Source: Clostridium sp. AF15-31 (GTDB lineage: Bacteria > Bacillota > Clostridia > Lachnospirales > Lachnospiraceae). From it: a stretch of 64,000 bases of DNA. The stretch covers positions 520,612 through 584,611 of the forward strand of contig NZ_QTXL01000001.1 of the NCBI RefSeq assembly GCF_003461625.1, in the 5' to 3' direction. The notes under the pieces were generated by a model that saw only the letters and a list, made by a program, of their open reading frames with translations, was not told the DNA's origin and did not search any database. This document shows positions 9,279 through 18,100 of the stretch, one piece after another; position 1 is the stretch's first letter, and every line of letters begins with the position of its first letter. The position numbers were made by a program, and so were the translations under genes.

Positions 9279-10595
9279 ATGAAGAGAGAATTAAAAAGAC
9301 CGGTTGGCAGCTTTCTGTACCGGAAGATACATAGGTTTTTGAATATGAGAACGATCCGGGAACGGATGCGAAAGATCCATGTTGTACCGGAGGATGAACT
9401 CACTCGGTTATGTGAGGAATATTGTAGCCGAATCCTGTCGAACAGTCTGCTGGTATTTTTTGGAACATTGGTCTTATCCGTTGGTCTGGCAGTATATACG
9501 AATCGGACAAAGGCTTCGATTGTATTGAACAGGGAATCCTACGGTGGAGATGAAACAGTCACGCAGTTGGAAACAGAGATCAATGGTGAAAAGCAGATGA
9601 TATCTGTGGATGTGCTTCCGTTGACCTATGATGCGGAGAGCATAGAAGAGGCTTTTGATAAAGGATTTGCTTACATTGATTCCGTATATCTGGGAACAAA
9701 CGAGAATGCAGATCATATTACGGAGGATCTGGAGCTGATCGATTCTGTTGATGAACTGGGACTCCGGGTTTCATGGGAGATTGAAGATGAAAGCGATATT
9801 GTTGATTACCGAGGCGAGATCATTGATCATCGGCTGGATGAACCGGTTCTTGTAAATCTGGTGGCAACTCTGTCTTATGAAGATTTTTCGGCATCCAGAA
9901 ACTATCCTGTAAAGGTTGCAGGCAGGGAAAAGAATGAGACGGAAAAGGCAATAGAGACGATTCAGGAGGCGTTAGATATGCTACAGCGTAAGTCAGATAC
10001 TTCATCATTGGTTCTTCCGGAGACAGTTGCGGGATATCATCTGCAGCATACCGGTACGATGCGGCTTCCGGTACTGGTATTTGTTCTTGGAGGGATATTC
10101 AGTATTTTGCTCGTCTATAAAGAATATTCGGATATACGGACGAAGGAGAAAAAGAGAAATGAGGAGCTGCTTATGGCGTACCCATCTTTTGTGGATCTGA
10201 TGAGCCTTTATATGGGAGCCGGATTAACGGTGAAGGGGTCTCTGAGCAGAGCTGTGGTGCAAAGTGACAGTCCGGTTCTGGCAGAGGAGCTGAATTATAC
10301 ATTGAATGAGATACAGTCGGGAATTCCGGAAACAGAAGGCTATTACCGGCTGAGCAACCGACTGGCCCTTCCGGTTTATCAGAAGATATTTACTCTTTTG
10401 TCACAGAATATCAAAAAAGGGACAAGGGATATCCTGAATCTGTTGGCAGAAGAAGAGGCTGCTGCATTGCAGTTAAAAAAGGAGCTGGCAAAACGAAAAG
10501 GAGAAGAGGCGGGAACAAAGCTTTTATTTCCGATGATTCTTCAGTTAGGAATTGTAATGATCATAGTGATAGCCCCGGCATTGCTGGGATTTTAA
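9279..10595 (+). CDS. TadC-like type II secretion F-domain protein with large insert
   Basis: A 438-residue second platform protein. A membrane segment at about residues 53-72 is followed by some 185 residues, probably outside the membrane (about 75-255), with a beta-rich, acidic character. A second membrane segment lies near 265-285, then the GspF-like domain (AYPSFVDLMSLYMGAGLTVKGSLSRA) and a final hydrophobic helix. Ordinary TadC proteins are near 300 residues, so the insert is unusual. The ATG follows GGAGTG within the end of tadB. Confidence 0.83.
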   Translation: MKRELKRPVGSFLYRKIHRFLNMRTIRERMRKIHVVPEDELTRLCEEYCSRILSNSLLVFFGTLVLSVGLAVYTNRTKASIVLNRESYGGDETVTQLETEINGEKQMISVDVLPLTYDAESIEEAFDKGFAYIDSVYLGTNENADHITEDLELIDSVDELGLRVSWEIEDESDIVDYRGEIIDHRLDEPVLVNLVATLSYEDFSASRNYPVKVAGREKNETEKAIETIQEALDMLQRKSDTSSLVLPETVAGYHLQHTGTMRLPVLVFVLGGIFSILLVYKEYSDIRTKEKKRNEELLMAYPSFVDLMSLYMGAGLTVKGSLSRAVVQSDSPVLAEELNYTLNEIQSGIPETEGYYRLSNRLALPVYQKIFTLLSQNIKKGTRDILNLLAEEEAAALQLKKELAKRKGEEAGTKLLFPMILQLGIVMIIVIAPALLGF

Positions 10596-10617
10596 AAGAA
10601 CAAAAAGAAGGAGGAAA

Positions 10618-10640
10618 CGGCAGTGGAATAGTCATTGCTG
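10618..10640 (+). promoter_or_regulatory. hairpin between Shine-Dalgarno and start codon of the pilin gene
   Basis: AAGGAGG (10608-10614) is followed after three A residues by an 8-bp stem (CGGCAGTG with CATTGCTG, two G-U pairs, 7-base loop). The ATG at 10653 lies 12 bases beyond. Folding would bring the ribosome binding site near the start codon. A GTG-GAA-TAG mini-frame sits in the 5' arm. Confidence 0.5.
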
Positions 10641-10652
10641 ACAATAAAGAGT

Positions 10653-10823
10653 ATGAGAAATGTGAAGAATTTTTTATTAGATGAAAGTGGAATGGGAGTT
10701 GTAGAGATCCTTTTGATCACAGTTGTATTGATCGCCATGGTACTTATCTTTCAGGAGAAGATTACAAGTCTTGTGAACAAGATCTGGACCTCGATCGGTA
10801 AGAGTGCGAAGAAGATTTATTAG
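10653..10823 (+). CDS. Flp1-like type IVb pilin
   Basis: A 56-residue small pilin: a short basic leader (MRNVKNFLLDESGMG), then the Glu of the processing region (GVVEILL), one hydrophobic helix and a basic tail. It should be cut by the prepilin peptidase and form the pilus shaft. A TTG at 10635 would add six residues, but ATG 10653 gives the leader length expected for the family. The strong AAGGAGG upstream is 38 bases away, with a hairpin between. A GTG closer to it leads to an in-frame TAG after two codons and cannot start the pilin. Confidence 0.8.
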   Translation: MRNVKNFLLDESGMGVVEILLITVVLIAMVLIFQEKITSLVNKIWTSIGKSAKKIY

Positions 10824-10841
10824 TAAGGAGACTCTGCAGAT

Positions 10842-12230
10842 TTGAAAAATAACGGACAGATTACAGTATTTTTAAGTCTGGTGCTGGTCAGCCTGCTGGG
10901 ATTATTTCTGGCAGCAGTTGAGATTACAGGAATCTACATGAACAGGGCACGGGTGGCAGAAGCTGCCCGTGGTGCATCCCTCCATATACAGGCAGAGTAC
11001 CAGTCCCGGATATTTGATCGGTATCACCTGTTATTACTGGATAAAAGCTATATGGGTTATGGTGAAGGTATGCTGGAGGAACGGGTATCTGATTATATGG
11101 ACTATACACTCTCCGGCTATGGATTTGCTGTAGAGGATGCCTGCCTGACAGATGTGAGAACGGTGGTTGCTGATGATTGCTATGACTTAAAAAAACAGAT
11201 AGAGGAATATATGACGCTGTATTTGGAAACAAAGGCACTGGAAACGATAAGCGAAGATCTGGCATATGACAATGCGGATGCCGAAGAGGTAGCAGAGGAG
11301 ATACGGAATGGAAAGAGCGAGGAAACAGAACAGGAAGGTAACTGGCAGGGAGAGGATCCCAGAAAACTGTTGGAACAGGAGCTTGGGATCGGATTGCTAC
11401 AGCTCGTTCTTCCATCCGGAAAATCTGTATCACAAACGAAAGTATCCATGCAGGATGTACCATCGACTGCATGTGGAAAGGAAAATGTTCAGGAGAGCAT
11501 GGACACTTCTTTTTCGGATATTGACCGGTTGGAAGCAGAGCTTGGAAAGGTTCGTGGGACAGGAAAATCGGAATTAGGCACGGATATCAATGGGATTCTT
11601 TACGCGATGGAGTGCTTTAAAAATGTTACGGACGCGGAGCTGGATAACTGCGTATTCCAGTGTGAAGTGGAATATCTGATCGCAGGGAAGGACAATGACT
11701 ATGATAATCTGACCTGTGTTGTAAACCAGATCATACTTCACAGACTTCCGGTTAATATGGCGGTACTGTTATCGGATGCAGAGAAAATGGCGGAAATAAG
11801 CAGTATGGCAGCGACACTTGCACTTGTACCGGGCATTACATATGGAGCAGCAAAATATCTGCTTGCAGCCTGTTTTTCCTATGGAGAAACGATACTTGAG
11901 ATACGGACATTGTTGGCGGGAGGAAAGATTCCCCTGATCAAGAAGGCAGCAGACTGGAAGCTGGATCTTGCGCATATAGGGAATCTCACCAGTGTAGAGC
12001 CGGCATCCGGTCAGACAGAAAAAGGACTGGATTATGAAGCGTTTCTGGTGCTGTTATTAGCAGAGAAGAATAACAGAATGTACTATCGGATGTGTGATCT
12101 GATCCAATTAAATACTGCACTTGTCCAGGATGGATTTCTTATTACAAACTGTGTGGATGCATTTACGATCGATATTGATATTACAAAAGGAAAACGGTCG
12201 TATGCTACTTCGGTCAGTGCGGTTTATTAA
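10842..12230 (+). CDS. DUF5702 (TadG-like) Tad-locus protein
   Basis: A 462-residue protein with an N-terminal pilin-like or signal-anchor helix (GQITVFLSLVLVSLLGLFLAAVE) and a long outside region. Proteins of this shape in clostridial Tad loci are grouped as DUF5702 and compared with TadG, which helps anchor or tip the pilus. An acidic segment near residues 145-175 and the lack of Cys pairs suggest no disulfide core. The start is TTG at 10842, nine bases after AAGGAGA. It lies 18 bases behind the pilin. Confidence 0.75.
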   Translation: MKNNGQITVFLSLVLVSLLGLFLAAVEITGIYMNRARVAEAARGASLHIQAEYQSRIFDRYHLLLLDKSYMGYGEGMLEERVSDYMDYTLSGYGFAVEDACLTDVRTVVADDCYDLKKQIEEYMTLYLETKALETISEDLAYDNADAEEVAEEIRNGKSEETEQEGNWQGEDPRKLLEQELGIGLLQLVLPSGKSVSQTKVSMQDVPSTACGKENVQESMDTSFSDIDRLEAELGKVRGTGKSELGTDINGILYAMECFKNVTDAELDNCVFQCEVEYLIAGKDNDYDNLTCVVNQIILHRLPVNMAVLLSDAEKMAEISSMAATLALVPGITYGAAKYLLAACFSYGETILEIRTLLAGGKIPLIKKAADWKLDLAHIGNLTSVEPASGQTEKGLDYEAFLVLLLAEKNNRMYYRMCDLIQLNTALVQDGFLITNCVDAFTIDIDITKGKRSYATSVSAVY

Positions 12231-12271
12231 ATATAAAACATAGAAATATCAGATGGAAAGGATGGTGTTAT

Positions 12272-13237
12272 ATGCTCTCTTATTATATATTTTGGCTGCA
12301 GTCTATTATCCATGCGGTGGCATATTCCATTTCCAAAAATAATAAAATCAAAAGTATTTCTCCGTCTCTCCAAGACCTGAACAGAAAACATTTGAGCAGA
12401 CAGTATGGTAAGAGAGTGTATAAGACCATTCCTTTCTTTCAGAGGATATTTTGTATATGGAACAGGCAGGAGGGTAGTGCCACGGTGGAGGCAGCCCTGA
12501 TCCTGCCGCTTTTTATCATGGCAGCAGTTGTGTTTTTCTGGATGGGAAATCTGTTGCAGACACGGTTGATCGTCTATGATGCCATGCAGGACACTGCACA
12601 GTGCCTGGCGGAATATCAATATGCGTATTCATATGTACAGGATGAAAAAACAGTGGATTTACCGGGGAACGGTGTCAATGTTCTGACAGCAAAAGAAAGA
12701 CTGCAGCATTATCTGGATATATCCCCGGTGGATGCTTCCTGTATTGTGGGTGGAACCGGAGGGATTCTGGTTACAAGATCAGCTTACAGTGAAGCAGATG
12801 GCTGCATTGATCTTAAGCTGCGATATAAACTGCAGATCAATGTCCCATTTTTTGGAGAACTGACCTGGAAGGTTCAGGAACAGATCCGGCAGCGTGCATT
12901 TATCGGTATGCAATTGGAAAATAATGAGACAGAAGAAAATAGATACGTTTATATCACGGAAACCGGAGAGGTCTATCATACAAGCAGAACCTGTTATCAT
13001 ATAAAACTTACGATCCGGCAGATTCCGGATGGAGAGCTTTCTGATAGGTATCAGAATCTGTCTCCTTGTGAGCGGTGTGCGGAGGGCAGGACGACGGATG
13101 GAACGGTATATATAACGGAGACGGGAGACCGATACCATCTCTCTGTTTCTTGTTCTGGATTAAAACGAACGGTTATGCGTGTCAAACAAAAGAATGTTGG
13201 AAGCATACCACCATGCAGCAACTGTGGTAACGGATGA
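12272..13237 (+). CDS. TadE-like pseudopilin with duplicated Cys/His motif
   Basis: A 321-residue protein. After a basic leader of about 65 residues comes the TadE-type segment EGSATVEAALILPLF and a membrane helix. The outside region ends in two copies of a motif of the form VYITxTGxxYHxxxxC, an LKxT/IKLT stretch and a PCxxC (C-terminal about 95 residues). The same motif is found in other secreted clostridial proteins and looks like a small metal-binding or DNA-binding module. The leader is longer than usual for TadE. ATG 12272 has GGAAAGGATG before it. Confidence 0.78.
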   Translation: MLSYYIFWLQSIIHAVAYSISKNNKIKSISPSLQDLNRKHLSRQYGKRVYKTIPFFQRIFCIWNRQEGSATVEAALILPLFIMAAVVFFWMGNLLQTRLIVYDAMQDTAQCLAEYQYAYSYVQDEKTVDLPGNGVNVLTAKERLQHYLDISPVDASCIVGGTGGILVTRSAYSEADGCIDLKLRYKLQINVPFFGELTWKVQEQIRQRAFIGMQLENNETEENRYVYITETGEVYHTSRTCYHIKLTIRQIPDGELSDRYQNLSPCERCAEGRTTDGTVYITETGDRYHLSVSCSGLKRTVMRVKQKNVGSIPPCSNCGNG

Positions 13238-13291
13238 AATTCTTGTAAGGGTGCATTTTGTAAGGGCGCAGGGACAGGAAAGGTGAAAGAT

Positions 13292-13765
13292 ATGAATTCT
13301 GGAAAAAAGGATGATCGTGGAACGATCGTGATCGAAATGTGCATTATTATGCCAATCGTGATCACTGTTATATTTGTTGTTATCAATATGATGATCGTGC
13401 AGTTGAATAATGGAATTGCAACCGGCGAGGCATATCATGTGGTCTGTAATCGGGAACGATATATGTCTGGAAGTGGAAACAGCGCAGAGGATACATTGAA
13501 TCAGGCGTTAGATCAGATGGTCAGGCCATCCATGCAGCTTCTGGATGAACTGGAAACAAGCGTGCGCTTTCGTCCTTCTGGAAATGCGTTACTTTCCGGT
13601 ATAACAGGAACCATAGATGCAGTTGTCAAATATGAAGAGCTGCACCCGGGAATTGGACTACTGACAGATAAAAAGGCAACACAGAGAAAAGTAAAGATTG
13701 AGAAAGAGATCCGGGATATCAGCAATAATCTCAGGAGGTGGCAGTTGTATGGAAAAACATTATGA
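13292..13765 (+). CDS. TadE-like pseudopilin
   Basis: A 157-residue protein with leader and helix DRGTIVIEMCIIMPIVITVIF, the TadE/F signature with its conserved Glu, then a soluble outside domain rich in helices. ATG 13292 is chosen because AGGAAAGG lies about eight bases before it; GTG 13283 would add three residues and overlap that site. It overlaps the next gene by 17 bases, which implies translational coupling. The likely role is a minor pilus component or assembly factor. Confidence 0.75.
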   Translation: MNSGKKDDRGTIVIEMCIIMPIVITVIFVVINMMIVQLNNGIATGEAYHVVCNRERYMSGSGNSAEDTLNQALDQMVRPSMQLLDELETSVRFRPSGNALLSGITGTIDAVVKYEELHPGIGLLTDKKATQRKVKIEKEIRDISNNLRRWQLYGKTL

Positions 13766-15122
13766 CACTGATGGGATAAATGTATATCTGATGCTTACCG
13801 ACACCGATTATCAGGTCTCCTATGAAACCAAAATGCTTCAGAACAACTGCATCCCAGATGTTCTTCCATTTAACGTGATGTTCATAGATGGAGATGCGAT
13901 TCCTTGTTATGAGGTTAACGGACTGACAGAATTTGCAGTGATAGAGCAGACGATCACGATAACTCCGGTGCTTATATTACAACTGTTTCAGGAACTGGTT
14001 ATGGTATTTCACCAGCTTGGCAGATATTTGCTGTCCGTTAATAATCTGATCCTGGTGGAAGATTGTATCTTTTATGATATAGCGCAGAAATGCTTTGGTT
14101 TTATCTATCTTCCGGGATATCAGAGTGGAGTCCGGGAGCAGATGCGGAGGCTGTTAGATCAGGTGATATGCAGGATGGATCATGCAGACCGGGCGGGCAG
14201 TGACCGGGTATATGATCTGTATCAGAAGATCATGGATGCAAATTGTGATCTTGAAAAGCTGGTAGATTTTTTTACAGAATTCCGCACGGAAGAAAGCGGC
14301 GATACAGATGGTACGGGAAATACAGATATATATAGAACGGAAGAAACGGGCAAGACTGAGGAAGAGGAAGAGGCAGCAGAACTGGCTGCATTTTTGAGAA
14401 AAGAACCAAACCGGAAGAAATGGAAGAAATCGAACCGGAACAGGACGATAGTACAGAGTGACATTGACGATGATAAGACATCGGTTCGGACGATCGTGTA
14501 TAAGACGGTCGTTATTGCCTGTATGCTTGCAACGGTGTTGTTTGGGATCAGCTATGGATGGATGCAGTACCGGGCAAATGGACGGATCCAACATATGAAA
14601 CCTTTATTCGGTGTATGCATCTTACTGGCAGTGGAATTATTTGTCTGGATGGAGCTGTTCTTGACAGATCAGACTGGAAAAGAAGAGGAGGTTGTTGAAC
14701 CTTGTATACAGGAACAGGATATAACTATATTTCCGGCAGCAGCGGATGGAAATGGACAACCCGCAGCCGGTGATACACAACAGGAGACAACCATACTTCC
14801 GGCAACCGATCCGGTATGCATGTTAGTTCCGGTTGGAGGGCAAGCGGAAGCCACATCGAATCCGGTGATCTGTCTGGATACACTTCCAAGATTGATCGGA
14901 CGTGGGGATATGGCAGATTTTTGTATTTCCGATAAGTCTGTGAGTCGGGTTCATAGCAGGATCCGATATGTCGATCATAAATATGTACTGGAGGATATGG
15001 GTTCGACAAATGGGACATATGTAAATGGTTATCCACTGCGAGTGGACTATCCGGCAGTGGTATTGCCCGGAGATATTATTTCATTTGGGAATATAGAATA
15101 CGAGCTGCGGGCTCAAATATAG
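13749..15122 (+). CDS. FHA-domain membrane protein of the Tad locus (DUF6382-like N-terminus)
   Basis: A 457-residue protein. Residues 1-175 form a conserved cytosolic domain that I match to DUF6382. A charged linker and two membrane segments (about 255-320) follow. A C-terminal FHA domain (about 375-457) shows IGRGD, SVSRVHSRI and GSTNGTYVNG, the phosphothreonine-binding residues. It should read Ser/Thr phosphorylation and tie the Tad machine to a kinase, although no kinase gene lies nearby. ATG 13749 is preferred over an upstream frame start because AGGAGGTG (13733-13740) is eight bases before it. Confidence 0.8.
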   Translation: MEKHYDTDGINVYLMLTDTDYQVSYETKMLQNNCIPDVLPFNVMFIDGDAIPCYEVNGLTEFAVIEQTITITPVLILQLFQELVMVFHQLGRYLLSVNNLILVEDCIFYDIAQKCFGFIYLPGYQSGVREQMRRLLDQVICRMDHADRAGSDRVYDLYQKIMDANCDLEKLVDFFTEFRTEESGDTDGTGNTDIYRTEETGKTEEEEEAAELAAFLRKEPNRKKWKKSNRNRTIVQSDIDDDKTSVRTIVYKTVVIACMLATVLFGISYGWMQYRANGRIQHMKPLFGVCILLAVELFVWMELFLTDQTGKEEEVVEPCIQEQDITIFPAAADGNGQPAAGDTQQETTILPATDPVCMLVPVGGQAEATSNPVICLDTLPRLIGRGDMADFCISDKSVSRVHSRIRYVDHKYVLEDMGSTNGTYVNGYPLRVDYPAVVLPGDIISFGNIEYELRAQI

Positions 15123-15133
15123 GAAGGAGGAAA

Positions 15134-15153
15134 CAGCTTTTTCTGGGAAGCTG
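15134..15153 (+). promoter_or_regulatory. hairpin between Shine-Dalgarno and start codon of the adhesin gene
   Basis: AAGGAGG (15124-15130) is followed after three A residues by a perfect 6-bp stem (CAGCTT with AAGCTG, 8-base loop), then ten bases to the ATG at 15164. The arrangement copies that before the pilin gene at 10608-10653. Confidence 0.5.
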
Positions 15154-15163
15154 ACAGAAATAT

Positions 15164-18100
15164 ATGAAACAATACAGAAATAAAATTTTACTGATCGTAC
15201 TGGTGGGAATTCTTCTGCTGATAAATCTGCCATTTCATGCGATCCTTCAGACAGCATCCATGGGAGGAGATGCGGAGCAGGCGGTAACGCAGTTGTTTGA
15301 AAAGAATGCGACAGCAACGGATACGGATGCAGACAGGGCAACTCCGGAGGATGCAGACAGAGCAACTGTGGAAGACGCAGATGGGGTGGCTGCGAAAGCT
15401 GTAGATGGGGAGGCTGCAGAAGATACCGACAGAGCAACCTTGGAAGATGCAGATGCGATGACCACGCAGGATATAGCATTATCATATGAAGATCAGGCAA
15501 AACAGATCGCTACGATCTCAGATGCCATATCGAGAGATGTATATACTCCGGATATGAAAGTAGAAATAAAGAAAGAGAAAAAGTCGTATATATTTAATAT
15601 AGATGCATTGGCGACGGTAATGTCCTTTCCGATGTTACATTCAGAATTTGTCGTTGGATACAGACTGGGAAGAACAGAAGCGGGAGATACCTGCAGAGAT
15701 TTCCGGATCTTTCAATATCATGGCATTACGGATTATGAGAAACTGTTTTCCGTATATTGTGGAGACAAGGATCTGGATGTTCCGTGGTATGGAGAATATG
15801 TTTCGGATGGAAAGCATTTGCAGGGAACAGCAGCAACTGTATACAGTGATGATACGACAGATGGTTATATACATGCAGGCAGCGGACTGTTAACAGCCGA
15901 TATCCGGAAAGCATTGTATCAGGGATATAAGAACAGGCAGTCTCAAAGCGCATTACAGGATAATCTGAATGCGATCCGGCATCATGGAAAAAGCATGAGC
16001 GGAGAAGTTCCATATACGAGAGCGCAAGCAGAGATCCGGATCGGAACAGAAACTCCAAAGACAGAGCAGATTGATATATCACCGGGGCAGCCGGAGACGC
16101 GATGGAAATACCGGTATACCATACACATGGAAGAAGAGAGTTTGTTAAGCACTGTGTCTCCGGATGGAGTATATGCAAAAAGAACGAAGATGCGTACGGT
16201 CACAGGAGGTCAGAATACGTTTCATATCATAGTGCCGGATACAGATATTAAACTGTGGGTATGTACGGACTGGAAAGGTTCGATTGCAGATACGGACTGG
16301 AAAGCATACCGGTCAGGAGAAGAAGCTGTATTAAAGACAGGAAGCAGATATTTCTTTACTGCCGGTACGGATAAGAAGGGTGTGAGCAGACTGTCAAAGA
16401 CCTTTGCCGAACGGGATGGGTTTACAGCTTATGCTGTCTGCCCGGACAACAAAGAGATTCAGACCTGCTTTGCAGGTGTGCTTTATGAATATGCAATAGA
16501 GATGGTGATTAACTGGGGAAGTGAATTAAAAACCGGAAAACTGCATCTGACAAAGCTTGGTGATGGTTCCTTGAGTAATCTGAAAGGAATAAAATTTTAC
16601 CTTTATAAACTGGACGAGCCATTTGCAGATCTGTCAGAGGGGAAAGCGGTAAAGATCGGAACATATACGGTTAATTCCAAAGGAAAAGGTGTGCCAACTT
16701 ATATTACGGAAAAAGGCAGATTTTATGGAGCAAAAAGTAATTATGCCGGAGAGGATATAGATGGATCCACATGCCGGAATATCTACAATCTGCCACCGGG
16801 CTATTATATGCTGCATGAGGATGCTGAACTGGCACTGGCAAGAGGATATCTGCCCGCGATAGACCATTATTATGAAATTACAGATAACCAGCTGGAATAT
16901 GAGTTTGTCATTCAGAATGTCCGGGGCGGGCTCAGTCTTCAAAAAACCAGTGACTCTCCGGAACTTACAGGAGCAGATGGCAAAACGGATGCATATAGTC
17001 TGCAGGGAGCCAGATATAATGTGTATAAGGTTGGGAAAAAGAATGATACATCAACCGATGCTTATGTCTGCACCTTTACAACCGATGCATCCGGAAAAGG
17101 AATTGTTACAAAATATAATTCGGATGCAGGATATTATCCGGTATATGGTTCTGATAACCGGATATATGAAGTGCGCGGAGTTCCGGTTGGTTGCTGGTAT
17201 TACATTGCGGAAATAGGGAAAAAGAAAGGGTGGAATGGAAATGAATATTCCTATGCCAGAGGTTATATTGTAAATAAAGAGGATAAAAAAGCGGCTTCCT
17301 ACTATCAGAAGTGGATCTATCTGGATAAGGAGGATGGTGGAATCGGAGTTTCAGAAAATTTGGAGAAATATCCCAAGCAGCAGATCGATGTACTGGAATC
17401 GCCGATTACGATCGGAATTCAGCTTCATAAAAGCAGTGCGATGAAAGAAATTTCCGATATGGGTGGATATACATTTGCCGATATTCAGTATCAGGTATAC
17501 ATGGCGGACAAGAATGGAAGGCAGGGAACCGGAAATCTCTATGTAGGTACATTTACAGTGCAAAAGGATGGAACGGGAATTGTTACAGATATAAACACGA
17601 AATTTATTCCGACCGGAGGAAATAAAACGATCGTTTCGCTTAAGAAAAAAGGGACAGATACGATCTCCGGACTACCGTGTGGAAGCTATTATGCAAAGGA
17701 AACAAAAACAAACCGTTATTACAGGCTGAATACAGATCCGGTAAAAAAAGAATGTCTGTCCAGTGGCGGAAGAGAAACAGGAAAAAAAGAGATCGAGCAT
17801 GTGATCGAAGTTACAGATCAGCCAAATACCGGAGAACTGTATCTGGAAAAGAAGAGCGCCGGTGAAGAATGGACGGATGAAAATACAGCATATTCGTTAT
17901 TACATGCAGAATATAGTGTTTATATGGTGTCAGGAAAGAATGCTCCATATAAAGAAGAAAATCAGGTTGGCATATTTACGACAGAAAAAATGAATGCGGC
18001 AAATACCGTGATTGGAATACCGGAGATTAGGAATTCCTGCGGAACCGGAAATGCATTCCGAATGATATCAGGAGAGGTCGTTTCCATTCAGGCAGATAAG

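Noticed and set aside
10623..10631. GTG as pilin start with an ideal Shine-Dalgarno
   Set aside because: The frame stops at TAG after two codons, so it cannot make the pilin; it is kept only as a possible regulatory mini-frame.
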